DNA of 64,000 nucleotides from the NCBI RefSeq assembly GCF_000565175.1, contig NZ_CP006681.1, forward strand, positions 558,001 through 622,000. The letters run 5' to 3'. The translations under genes were made by a program, and so were the position numbers. Positions 24,404-34,051 of the stretch are shown here, in pieces (position 1 is the stretch's first letter; each line of letters opens with the position of its first letter). Below the pieces are notes generated by a model. The model searched no databases, was not told where the DNA came from, and saw only the letters and a program-made list of their open reading frames with translations. The stretch is from Spiroplasma culicicola AES-1. Lineage in GTDB: Bacteria; Bacillota_I; Bacilli_A; Mycoplasmatales; Mycoplasmataceae.

Positions 24404-25069
24404 ATGAAGCAATTAAACAAATATATTGACCATACATTATTAAAACCAACAGCAACAGTTAAAGAAATTGAAATATTGTGTAATGAAGCAAAAGAATATG
24501 ATTTTGCAACAGTTTGTGTAAATCCTTGTCAAATTGAATTAGCTGCTAAATTATTAAAAAACACAAATGTAGGAATTACTACAGTAATTGGTTTTCCACT
24601 TGGAGCAAATACAAGCGAAGTTAAAGCTTTTGAAACAATGGATGCAATTAAAAAAGGGGCAACTGAAATTGATATGGTTGTCAATATTGGTGCTATTAAA
24701 GATCAAAATTGAGATTTAGTGTTAAACGATATGAAAGCTGTTAAAAAAGCAGCTCCAAATAACACAGTTAAAGTTATTATGGAAAATTGCTTACTTGAAA
24801 AAGAAGAAATTGTAAAAGCATGTCAATTGGCTGTAGAAGCTGGACTTGAATTTGTTAAAACTTCAACTGGTTTTTCAACTGGAGGAGCTACATTTGAGGA
24901 TGTTAAATTAATGGCAGATACTGTTAAAGATAAAGCCCAAGTTAAAGCTGCTGGGGGAGTTAGAACATTTGAAGATGCTCAAAAAATGATTGAAAATGGA
25001 GCCACTAGACTTGGAACAAGTGGAGGAGTTTCAATTGTTAAAGGACAAGACAATACATCAAATTATTAA
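24404..25069 (+). CDS. deoC: Deoxyribose-phosphate aldolase
   Basis: 221 residues. [50 protein letters not shown], then VKTSTGF with the Schiff-base Lys at residue 152 and KAAGGVR with Lys181. Length and spacing match the family. It splits 2-deoxyribose-5-phosphate into glyceraldehyde-3-phosphate and acetaldehyde, the final step in using scavenged deoxynucleosides. One TGA Trp (24710). Last gene of the nagA operon. Confidence 0.95.
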
Positions 25070-25098
25070 AAAAATAGAAGATTTACTCTTCTATTTTT
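25070..25098 (+). terminator. Terminator after deoC
   Basis: AAAAATAGAAGA pairs with TCTTCTATTTTT, loop TTTAC. Confidence 0.88.
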
Positions 25099-25139
25099 AG
25101 TTAAAATCATTTAAAATAATATATATTGGGGGGTTTAAT

Positions 25140-25625
25140 ATGAGAAAAATATTATCTTTTTTAGCATCTTTTTCTTTAGTACCCTCAACTGTTGCCACAA
25201 CAATTAGTTGTGAAATGTTAACAGATCAAGAAAAAGTAATGAGATACATTTCATTAATAGAAGAAGCTGAAACTTTAAGAATGTATTGATTAAAAGATTA
25301 CAAAACAATCTTAAATATTAATTGAGAAAATCCTTCATATGCTGAGATTATGGAAGCACAAAATAGTGCAGAATTACAGTATTTTATAATTGCAAATGCA
25401 GAATGATATTTAAATCAGCATTTAGCAACATTAATTCCTGATTATAAAGAATATGATAAAAAAGGTAAAATAAGTGAAATCTATGCTCAAGATGAAGTAT
25501 GGTTTCCTCCATTCTTTAATGCAGCTACAGGAAGAGCTGCTTTAATTACTCCATTAAATTATAAGTTTTTTTCAAGAGCTACTAGAATACATTTAAATAA
25601 TCAATTAGCTAAATATACACCATAA
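25140..25625 (+). CDS. Small lipoprotein
   Basis: 161 residues with an export signal and lipobox TISC (Cys24). A G6 run serves as the ribosome-binding site 6 nt before ATG. Five TGA Trp codons hide most of it under the standard code; one Trp is TGG. The mature part is rich in aromatic residues with no recognised domain. It stands alone between two terminators. Surface-exposed and lipid-anchored by inference. Confidence 0.78.
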
Positions 25626-25630
25626 TAATA

Positions 25631-25666
25631 AAAAAACATATTCTGTTAAAAAGAATATGTTTTTTT
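25631..25666 (+). terminator. Terminator, 14-bp stem
   Basis: AAAAAACATATTCT pairs with AGAATATGTTTTTT, loop GTTAAAA. Confidence 0.9.
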
Positions 25667-25706
25667 ATTTTCAAGTTTGACTCTCATAAAAAATAGACCT
25701 TTATTT

Positions 25707-25715
25707 TGGTATAAT
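25707..25715 (+). promoter_or_regulatory. Extended -10 promoter (TGGTATAAT)
   Basis: TG-G-TATAAT ends 31 nt before the ATG at 25746. This argues against the in-frame ATG at 25677, which lies upstream of the promoter. Confidence 0.65.
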
Positions 25716-25745
25716 TATAGTGAACAATTTTGGAGGAATTTTTTT

Positions 25746-27869
25746 ATGGCTAAAAGACACGGTTTTGAAATTGGAGATTATGGTCTACCAGCTTCTATTA
25801 GAAAAAGAATTGATGATTTAATTGAATTAAATCTAAATCCTTCAACAATTAATTTATTAACAAGTGAATTTTCAAATATTGATGATGATACTCGCGAAAA
25901 TGTGGGACGTTATATTGCCAATCTATTAGAAATTGAAACAATAATGTTAGAAAGACATTTTGAAAAAATTAAAGAAGTAAATGTTTTTGGAAATTCAAAA
26001 CAGGAATTGATTTTAAAACAAAGAAAAACTAATTTATTAAGAATTCAACAAATATTTGCAAGTAAAGATGAACAATTAAATAAAATGAGAGGTGGAAACA
26101 ACTCACGTTTTGAAGAAGAACCATCAACTTCAACAATTGATTTTAAAAATGCCATGGTAACTAATTCTCATAATTTAAATCAAGAACAGTTAGCAAAAGA
26201 GAAATTAAAAGAACTTGCAAATAAAAAGCGTTTAATTGAGTTAGCAATTTTTGAAGAAGAAAATAAAATTAAAGTTGCACAAAAACAATATCAAGAAGCA
26301 AAGAATAATAATGATTCAACAACACAAGAATTAAAATTAGATTTAATTGATAAGTCAAATAAAAAACTTAAAAAAATTGATAAAGCCATTAAAAAATATA
26401 AAACAATTGAAGACTTACCATTAAATATTTTATTAGATGATGATCAAGAAATTGATTTTGCACGTGATGAAAAGAAATTAAGAGAATATCTTGCAAATAA
26501 AGATAAAATTGCATTTGAAAAAATGCAAAATGATTTAAAAGAGTTAAATAATTCAAATCATTTGACAGAAGAGGACTTTGAAGATTTCTTCTCAGTAGAA
26601 GGCTATGAAGATTTTGATTTTCATAACCTAGATCAAGATAATGAAGAACAAGCTGATGAATTAGATCCTTTTGAACTTTTAATGCAACAAGAAAAACAAT
26701 TAAAAGAAGCAGAAATAATTAAAGCAAAAGAATTAGAAGAGCAACAAAATAAAATAAAAGAGCAAAAAGAAAAACAAGAAAAAGAATTTAATGACAAAAT
26801 AATTAAAGCTAAACAAGCAATTCGTGAAAAAGAAGAAAATAGAATTAGAAAATTAGCAGAAAAAGAAAAAACTCAAGCAATTGCAAAAAGTAAAGCAATT
26901 CAAGAAGCTATGGAAGTTGCTTCTTCTGAAAAAGAAGTTAGTGAAAGAATAATTAAAAAAATTAAAAAGAATTCAAAAGCAAAAGATAAAAAAATTGAAA
27001 AAATAACAAAAGAAAAAGAGATTGCTGTTAAAGAATTAAAAGACTTAAAAGAGAAACAAAAAGTAGAAGAGTTAAGAAGAATTGAAATTTCTAAACGTAA
27101 AGCTGAAGAAAAAACTGAAGCAATTATAAAAAAAGAAAAACAAAAAGTAGATACTTCATATAATATTTTAGAAAGAAAATGAAGTGCTTTTAGAATTAAA
27201 ACTACTTTATTTTCAAAAGAAAAAGCAATCAATGCAATTAGATTAATAAAAGCACGAGCTGAAGAAATTGAAAGACAAAAATTAGAACAAAATGATGATT
27301 TAATTGCTTATCCTGAAGTAGAAGAAGTGATTTCTGAATCATCAATATTAGAAGAAGAACAAATAATTGTTGAAGAATTAGTTATTGATGATTCAGTTAT
27401 AGATGAACAATCACATGAAGAAAATAATGATACTTTAGAAATCGAAGAAATAATTGAACATAAACTTGAAGAACCTATAATTGAAATTGAGGAAAAAGAA
27501 CAAATAATTGTTGAAGAAGAATCAAATGATTATCAAGATAATTTAGAAAATGAAATTGTTGCAGAACAAAAAGAAATTAAAAATATTGAAAAAGTAGAAA
27601 AAATTCAAGAAACTACTAAAGAAAATGACAATGTTAAAAAATTCTTAGAAAAGAAAAAAAATTCATCACGTGAGTCAAAACCTGTAGGTGAAATTGATTA
27701 TGATGAATTTAAAAGAATTGATTATTTAGAAAGAAAGAAAAAACTAAATATTATTTCAAATGATGAATTGGTTGAATTGGAAAATAAAAAAACGAATCAA
27801 AAAAACAAACAAATAAATTCAAAAGTAAATTTAAAGAAATTTACTTTAATTAAGAAAAATAATTTTTAA
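25746..27869 (+). CDS. Large coiled-coil protein of unknown function
   Basis: 707 residues. ATG 25746 follows GGAGG by 9 nt. The N-terminal about 100 residues (KRHGFEIGDYGLPASIRKRI) look globular. Residues from about 150 to 490 are mostly charged heptad-rich helix (Lys/Glu/Gln). Residues about 525-635 are extremely acidic (runs of Glu with Ile/Val), ending in a basic tail. No membrane segment or signal, so a cytoplasmic scaffold or cytoskeletal role is plausible but inferred. One TGA Trp at 27180. Followed within 25 nt by a PTS permease gene. Confidence 0.78.
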
Positions 27870-27893
27870 TAAAATAGATCTGAGTTTAGAAAA

Positions 27894-29747
27894 ATGACTA
27901 GAAGCGAATTTGATAAAAATTTTGAACTTTCATGATATACAAAAAATAATTACAAAACTTTTTTACAAAAACTTAGCAAAAGTTTTGGATTTGTAATTAT
28001 TTTGATGCCAATTTTTGGGATCTTACTTTCAATAGGGAGTATCATTGATAACTATTCAAATAATGAAATTGCACAAAAGTTATTTAAAAACATAGGATCT
28101 ATTTTATTTTCAAATATTGGTATTTGATTTTGTCTGGCAATTGTAATTGGTTTTGCAAATAATAAAGGTGCTGCAATTTATAGTGCTTTGATATTTTACT
28201 TAATATTTAATGTTTCAATTTCTGCATTCATTGTTCCTTCAGCTGAAATTCCAGATCAATTTAATATTTTATTTTGAAAAAAATTAAATTCAAAAATATA
28301 TTTAACAAATATTTTTGGTATTAATACTTTTAATACTGGAGTTATTGGAGGATTGTTTTGTGGAACAATTGCAACAATTAATTATAGAATTTTTAAAGAT
28401 ATAAAACTAATTAAAGGATTAGAATTTTTTGCACAAGAAAAATTTGTATTAATCATGACTCCAATCTTTTCACTTTTATGTGCATTTATTTTTATGATTA
28501 TTTGACCAATGATTGGTTGAGCACTTATGAGTTTTGGGGTATTGGTTGCAAAATCTCCAGTTGGAGTTGATTCATTTATTTTTAGAACTTTACAAAGAAT
28601 GCTAATTCCATTTGGATCAAGTTTATTATGACAAGCACCAATGTGATATACAGATATTGGAGGTAATTTAATTAACTACCAAGATCAATTGTTAGTTCAA
28701 TATTTAAATAGAACTAATGCTGATTTATCAAGTTCTCCAGGTATATTAGAGTATATTCTTGAACAAAATGTTTTTGGTGACCAATTATATGAAGCTTTAA
28801 AAGAAAAATTAGAAACAAATCAAGAATTATTTTCAATAATTGATAATTGATTTTCTCAAACAAATCAGTTAGGTCTTTGAGACCTAAGAGGGGATCAAAT
28901 AATTTCAGCAGGGGTTTTACATAATGAGTATGTTACAATTCAAGATTGCTGAAACTCAGGTTTAAGAGTTACAAGATTCTTGACGGGAGGATTTGTAAAC
29001 TCAATGTTTGTACTTCCTACAATTGCAGTTGTAATATTTTTGAGAATTCCAAAAGATAAACGAAAACAACATATTGGAATGTACAGTTCTGCAATTTTAA
29101 CTTCATTTCTTTTAGGAATTACAGAACCAATTGAATACATTTTCTGTTATTTAAATCCAATTTTCTTTTTTGCAATTTATGCTCCTTTAACAGGTGTAAT
29201 TGGAGCAATAACGTCTTTATTGGAATTAAAAATTGGAACAACTTTTTCAACTGGTTTATTTGATTTAATATTTCAAGGAATTATTCCAACCATTAATGGT
29301 CAAAACACTAGAATATGAATACTTCCAATTTTAGGAATTTGTTTTGGAGCAATTGTTTTTACAATTAGTTATTTTTATTTTAAAGCAATTAATTTTGATC
29401 CATTAACAACTAATGTTCAACAAAAATATATTGATAAACAAAATATAGTTCAATTAAAATTATTCTTTTTAAATTTTAAAAACATTGAAGCAATAAAAAA
29501 AGAAAATAATAAATTAAATATTAAATTAAAAAAATCAATTGAAGTTAATCAGTTTGATTATTGATTTATTTCAATTGAGAAACAAAACTTAGAATATTAT
29601 TTTGTTATTAAAGAAAATTATATTACAACAATTGAATTATTTATTGAAATCTATAATAGTAAAAATAATTTAAATACTTTTAAAGTAGAAAATAAAAAAC
29701 AATTTTTGGAGTTCAAAAAACAATTTGTAAAACAAAATAAAAAATAG
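27894..29747 (+). CDS. PTS sugar permease IIC of the glucose/N-acetylglucosamine family, atypical
   Basis: 617 residues, with many TGA Trp codons. Membrane segments from residue 30. Family landmarks: GFANNKGAAIYSALIFYLIFN, FGINTFNTGVIGGLFCG, FFAQEKFVLIMTPIFSLL and the hallmark GITEPIEYIFCYLNPIFFF. No EIIB active-site Cys motif (C-x-T-R-L) is seen. The C-terminal about 100 residues are a charged remnant-like domain (LKKSIEVNQFDYWFISIEK) where EIIB would be. It therefore needs a separate EIIB or is a non-phosphorylating or sensor paralogue. The sugar is unknown. Confidence 0.8.
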
Positions 29748-29777
29748 ATATGCTTTAAAAGTTAGAGCATATTTTTT
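29748..29777 (+). terminator. Terminator
   Basis: ATATGCT pairs with AGCATAT (about 11-nt loop), followed by T's. Confidence 0.7.
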
Positions 29778-29934
29778 ATTTTGTTATTTTCCTCCCAATA
29801 TATTTATCGTCATAAAAGAATTACTTTTGTCATAAAAAATAAAAATTTAACTCTAATAATTTAATGAAAGTTATTAAAAAATATTGAAATTGTTTTTAAA
29901 TATTGTATTATTTTTTTCGAAAGAAGTTGAAAAA

Positions 29935-30438
29935 ATGAATAGAATATGCAAGGCAAGAGCTATTGCAAATTATGTGGTAAATTATGTTTACCAAAAGTGT
30001 GAGGGACTTTTTTCATATAGAGATCTAATTTACGCAGAAGAAGATGTAATAGATTTTAAAAATATAAAATTACAAAATATTTTATATTTTTTATATGGTT
30101 TATATTATTCCAAAACTGGAAAACAAATATTTGATGATGACTTTATTGCTCATAAATATGGACCAATCATTAATGAAGTATACTATGAAGTAAAACAACG
30201 TTTAAGAAATCCATTTAGAAATATTCCAAAGTTTTTCTTTAGCGATTCAAACTATTCTGAACTAAATACAGATTTTGATATTATAAATGAAATTTTAGAC
30301 TCAATTTTAAAATTTTCTTCTTGAAGATTAATTGAATTAAATCACCTCAATAATTCACCTTGAAAATTAACAAAGAAATTAACAATTATGAATAAAACTC
30401 AAATTAATAATTACTTTTTAAAGATCAAGTTTGAATAA
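29935..30438 (+). CDS. Panacea (DUF4065/SocA-like) domain protein
   Basis: 167 residues. ANYVVNYVYQK, then LQNILYFLYGLYYSKTGKQI, FDDDFIAHKYGPIINEVYYEVK and a C-terminal W-LIELNHLNNSPWKL match the Panacea pattern (L-K/Q-L-LY-A-G...EA-KYGPV...LT-PW). I start at ATG 29935; a TTG at 29884 is less likely. Panacea proteins often act as antitoxins next to varied toxins. Here the left neighbour is a PTS permease and the right neighbour is convergent coaBC, so no toxin partner is visible. TGA Trp at 30322 and 30361. Confidence 0.8.
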
Positions 30439-30471
30439 AAAAAGAAACTAATGTTATTTAGTTTCTTTTTT
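30438..30471. terminator. Bidirectional terminator
   Basis: AAAAAAGAAACTAA pairs with TTAGTTTCTTTTTT between convergent genes. It overlaps the stop codon region of both. Confidence 0.9.
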
Positions 30472-31636
30472 AAATTGCTTCATGGATTAAACGCAAAATT
30501 TCAGCTGATACATTATTTTTATTATCATAAGGGATATCAATTACTTTTTTATCTTTAACTGTTAAAACCTTTACCTGGTTAAAATTATCACCCATAGCAC
30601 TTGTTAAATTAACAATTAACATATCAACATTTTTTTCTGTTGCTTTAGTTCAGGCTTTTTCTAAGTCAAATTCATTTGCAAGACTAAAACCTACTAAATA
30701 TTGATTTTTTTTGATTTTTCCCAATTCTTTTAAGACATCAATTGATCCTTTTAAATTAATTGAAAGTTCATGTTGCTCTCTTTTTTCAATTTTATGATCA
30801 ACTTTATTTTCAACTTCAAAGTCATAAAGAGCAGCAACACATATAACAATATTTGCATCATCAAAGTGAGTTTTCATAGCTTCAAGCATGTCTTGATTAG
30901 TTTTACAATGAATATTTAATTCATCCTCAACGTTGACAACATCAGTATCTCCAAAAATATTTACCAATTCTTTAACATGACCTTTTAGATTATCACGAAT
31001 TGACATACCCATTTTTCCTGAACTTTCATTTGTAATATAGCGTACTTTATCAATGTAGCTTCTTGTTCTTCCAAAGTTTAAAACAACTTTTTTATCATTG
31101 AATTTTACATAATCTTTAAAGTATTGACCAACAATTTCATCAACTTCTTCAGGTTCTAAAGCTCTTCCAATTCCCACATGGCCACTAGCCATTTTTCCAA
31201 CTTTAGGTTCAATTCATCTTACATTTGCAATATTTAATAGTTTTTCTTTATTTGCATGTAAGATTGGATTGGCATACATATTAAAGTTCATACTTGGAAA
31301 AAGCAAAAAGGGTGCTTTACTTGCAGCAAATAAAAGCGAACTTATATCTCCAGCCAAACCATTAGCAATTTTGCCAATATAACTATAACTTGCTGGATAA
31401 ACGACATTTAATTCAGCTCCAAAAGCTAATTTAATATGTTCTCCAAATGTATGATTTTCATAATAATCTTGATCAAAGATTTTATCAATATAGTTAATAT
31501 CGTCCAATTTTACAAATCTTTTAGCATTTTCTGACACAATTACATTTACTTGATATTTTTGTGCAAGTAAATCATAAACTTTTCTAGATTTACTTGCAGC
31601 AATTCCACCTGTGATAATAAGATTAATGGTTTTCAT
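30470..31636 (-). CDS. coaBC: Bifunctional phosphopantothenoylcysteine decarboxylase / phosphopantothenate-cysteine ligase
   Basis: 388 residues with TGA Trp codons at two joints. N-terminal flavoprotein (CoaC): LIITGGIAASKSRKVYDLL, NVIVSENAKRFV and PSMNFNMYANPI. The C-terminal CoaB half begins near residue 190 (VVLNFGRTRSYIDKVRYITNESSGKMG) and includes VICVAALYDFEV and ELGKIKKNQYLVGFSLAN. Together they make 4'-phosphopantetheine precursor for coenzyme A. The sequence is divergent (N-terminal GR-T-R-YIDKVRYITN in place of TAGPT-E-ID-VR). Single-gene unit, divergent from rpsU. Confidence 0.85.
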
Positions 31637-31730
31637 CTCAATTTTCTCCCTGTTTGCTATAATTTTAACTATTTTTTGAGTTTTTTTGTAAAAAAAATAA
31701 AAAAATAAATATGTATTTTTTGTTTTTGTG

Positions 31731-31736
31731 TATAAT
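31731..31736 (+). promoter_or_regulatory. -10 box of rpsU
   Basis: TATAAT preceded by TGTG, 27 nt before the rpsU start. No clear -35. Confidence 0.55.
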
Positions 31737-31763
31737 TATTTTGTATTAGGAGTTGAAAACTAA

Positions 31764-31928
31764 ATGGCAAGTGTTACAGTACGTGAAGGAGAGCCAATCG
31801 AAAAGGCTTTAAAAAGATTTCAAAAGGTAGCCGCTTCTTCAAAGGCAGAAGCAAGAAAGCGTGAATATCATTTGAGTAAAAAAGAAAAACGTATTTATAA
31901 ACAAAAACAAAACAGAAAATTTGGTTAA
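31764..31928 (+). CDS. rpsU: 30S ribosomal protein S21
   Basis: 54 residues beginning MASVTVREGEPIEKALKRFQ and ending in a basic tail (KREYHLSKKEKRIYKQKQNRKFG). This is the full S21 pattern at normal length. It helps the small subunit bind mRNA. AGGAG before ATG. Monocistronic with its own promoter and terminator. Confidence 0.95.
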   Translation: MASVTVREGEPIEKALKRFQKVAASSKAEARKREYHLSKKEKRIYKQKQNRKFG

Positions 31929-31944
31929 TAGCCAAATTTTTTTT
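31917..31944 (+). terminator. Terminator overlapping rpsU stop
   Basis: AAATTTGG pairs with CCAAATTT, then T's. The stop codon TAA is in the loop. Confidence 0.85.
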
Positions 31945-32067
31945 ATAATATTTTTACAAATTCAAGTATAATTTAATGTGTATATTAATAATGCTAAGGG
32001 TATGTAGAGCAATTATTTAATATTTATAAGTTATAATAAGTTTATTACAAATGAGGAGAAATCAAAT

Positions 32068-32553
32068 ATGGCAGCAAAAAGCACAAGCACTAAAAGCACA
32101 AATTTAAATAATTTAAAACCAAAAGGTGATGCAAATAAAATGACATCAGGTAAAAAATTAGAAAGACCAACTATTTTGCCAGATAAAAATAATAAAGTTA
32201 ATTTATTAACTCAATCAAAACAAATGTTATCTGCAAAAAAAGGTAAAGGAGATATTTCTGCATTACCACAAGGTGTTCAAGATTCTGTAAAAAATAAGGA
32301 AAGAATTGAATCAATTTTAAATTATGGTGCAGGACAAAATACTGTTGATGAAATTAGAAAAAAATATGATATTCAATCAAAACCAATTACTTTAAAAACT
32401 GCAAGAATAATTACAGAAGAAAGAAATCAATTCTTTGAAGAAAACAGAAAAAAAGCAGGGAAAGCCAAATCATTACCTTTAATTGGTGAAAAAAAAGCAA
32501 AAGCTCCAGCTGCCAAAAAAACAGCTACAGCTAAAAAAGCTACTAAAAAATAA
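32068..32553 (+). CDS. Lysine-rich basic protein of unknown function
   Basis: 161 residues with no Trp or Cys. Both ends are low complexity: Ser/Thr/Lys at the start, and an Ala/Lys tail (KKAKAPAAKKTATAKKATKK) like histone H1 tails or nucleoid-associated proteins. The middle (NKERIESILNYGAGQNTVDEIRKKYDIQSK) may be a small helical domain. A strong GAGGAG precedes ATG and the leader is well spaced, suggesting good expression. Binding of nucleic acid is an inference from charge only. Confidence 0.75.
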   Translation: MAAKSTSTKSTNLNNLKPKGDANKMTSGKKLERPTILPDKNNKVNLLTQSKQMLSAKKGKGDISALPQGVQDSVKNKERIESILNYGAGQNTVDEIRKKYDIQSKPITLKTARIITEERNQFFEENRKKAGKAKSLPLIGEKKAKAPAAKKTATAKKATKK

Positions 32554-32557
32554 TTGC

Positions 32558-32583
32558 AAAATACACAAAAGTGTATTTTTTTT
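32558..32583 (+). terminator. Terminator
   Basis: AAAATACAC pairs with GTGTATTTT, loop AAAA, then T's. Confidence 0.85.
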
Positions 32584-32603
32584 GTACAATTTCTCAAATT
32601 TTA

Positions 32604-32622
32604 TGACGATAACTATATTGAG
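32604..32622 (+). promoter_or_regulatory. Shared 19-nt element, copy 1
   Basis: TGACGATAACTATATTGAG, identical to the copy at 33472-33490 in front of ruvA. Weaker similarity runs about 25 nt further upstream (GTACAATTT versus GTGTAATTT). It lies 43 nt before the start of the 32666 gene. Confidence 0.6.
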
Positions 32623-32665
32623 AGAAAAAGCTCTTGATATGTCATAAGAATAGGAGAAATTAAAA

Positions 32666-33394
32666 ATGAATGACAGTAAAAATATTTTATCAAATAGTAG
32701 CAATCAATTAATACATATTATTTATCATCAAAGTATTCCTGATCAGTTTGTACTTGAATGACAAAAAGAAACTAAATTTGATCTCAATTGTGATTATCAA
32801 AAATTTTTGAAATTTGTCAAAATTAATTTTAATGTAGATTTTAAGTTTGAAGATCCAAAAAGTATAAGTAAAGGAAAATGAGTGAGTACTCGTGAAAATG
32901 ATATAATGCTTATGGAAACAAGAAAAGATAAATTGCTTTGTCAATATATTAAATCTTATAATGATTATGTTTCCATAGATAAGGGTGATCTTATGCCTCG
33001 ATTTACACTTGAGTGTCGAAAACTCTATTTGCAACAAAATGAAGATATGAAAAAAATAGAGCAAGAATTTAAAAATCAAAATGCAGAACTTGAAAATTTA
33101 AAATCAATTTTAAAAGATAGTGGGCTAGAAATCAAAAATATATTTAAAAAAATAGATTATAGGTTCGAGACAAATATTTTAACTGTGGGGGATATTAAAA
33201 AAATAAAACTTTTAATAAATACTAATATAAAATTTATTTCAGGAAATGATGAAATATTGAAAATTGAAAAGTTAGAATCAAGCTTACAAGAAGGATCAGA
33301 ATTTAATATTCATGCTTTAAAATCTGGTAAGACAAAAATTATTTTTATAGCAATAAATTATGAAGCATTAGAAATTGAAATTTTAATTAACTAA
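32666..33394 (+). CDS. Unknown protein sharing an upstream element with ruvAB
   Basis: 242 residues; AGGAG precedes ATG at 32666. In-frame TGA Trp at 32759 and 32879. The N-terminal half is mixed, a short coiled coil lies near residues 125-150 (MKKIEQEFKNQNAELENLKS), and the last about 75 residues (FETNILTVGDIKKIKLL ... LKSGKTKIIFIAINYE) look like a beta-sandwich of the BIG2/Ig-like kind, which is an inference. No signal peptide, so a cytoplasmic location is likely. The element at 32604 hints at co-regulation with Holliday-junction repair genes. Confidence 0.72.
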
Positions 33395-33407
33395 AATTTT
33401 TGTTTTA

Positions 33408-33435
33408 AAAAGTTGAACTTTAAAGTTCAACTTTT
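33408..33435 (+). terminator. Perfect 28-nt palindromic terminator
   Basis: AAAAGTTGAACTTT followed directly by AAAGTTCAACTTTT; in practice a stem of about 12 bp with a small loop. Confidence 0.8.
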
Positions 33436-33471
33436 ATTTTATTGAAAAAAGTGTAATTTTTTTCAATTTTG

Positions 33472-33490
33472 TGACGATAACTATATTGAG
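33472..33490 (+). promoter_or_regulatory. Shared 19-nt element, copy 2 (ruvA leader)
   Basis: Identical to 32604-32622. Its last three bases (GAG) begin the ribosome site GAGGTGA of ruvA, so anything bound here could also affect translation. Confidence 0.6.
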
Positions 33491-33499
33491 GTGAAAAAA

Positions 33500-34051
33500 A
33501 TGTTTTATTTAAAAGCAAAAATTATTAAAATATATCAAAATGAAATCATTTTGGAAGTTAACAATACTGGATATCATGGTTATTTAATTGAAGTTAGTTC
33601 AATTCAATTAAATCAAGAAGTTTTAATCTATTTTATAAATTTAAAAACAGATTATAGTGACCAATATTTATTTTTTACAGATAAAGAAAATTATCTAATG
33701 GCAAAATTGTTATTAGAAATTAAAAATGTTGGTATTAAAACTATTTTATCAATTTTTAAAACTCTCACTGCAAATGAATTGATTGCATATGCAAAGAATA
33801 GTGATTTAAATGCAATTTTATTAGCAACAAATGTAGGGCAAAACATTTGCCAAAAAATCATTATAAAAATTAGATCTAAATATTTAAGCCAAAAATATAA
33901 TAAAATTCAATTAAATGTTATTCAATCTCTACATAAATTAGGTTACAAAATTGGTGATATTTATCAAGCGATTTTAAAAGTTGACCCCAATCTAGACCAA
34001 GATAATTTATTAAAAAATACAATTATAAAATTAAATGAAGTCTATTATTAA
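33500..34051 (+). CDS. ruvA: Holliday junction DNA helicase subunit RuvA
   Basis: 183 residues; start ATG 33500 follows SD GAGGTGA. The N-terminal OB fold is MFYLKAKIIKIYQNEIILEVNNTGYHGYL with YLFFTDKENYLMAKLLLEIKNVGIKTIL. The helix-hairpin-helix DNA-contact region is divergent (NVGIKTILSIF, NVGQNICQKIIIKI replacing GIGPK/GVGKK-A-RI). Domain III is short. It overlaps ruvB by 17 nt. Identification rests on domain pattern plus ruvB linkage. Confidence 0.88.
   Translation: MFYLKAKIIKIYQNEIILEVNNTGYHGYLIEVSSIQLNQEVLIYFINLKTDYSDQYLFFTDKENYLMAKLLLEIKNVGIKTILSIFKTLTANELIAYAKNSDLNAILLATNVGQNICQKIIIKIRSKYLSQKYNKIQLNVIQSLHKLGYKIGDIYQAILKVDPNLDQDNLLKNTIIKLNEVYY

Noticed and set aside
25677-25745. Longer N-terminus of the coiled-coil protein from ATG 25677
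   Set aside because: The promoter (25707-25715) and GGAGG lie between; the additional residues would be untranslated.
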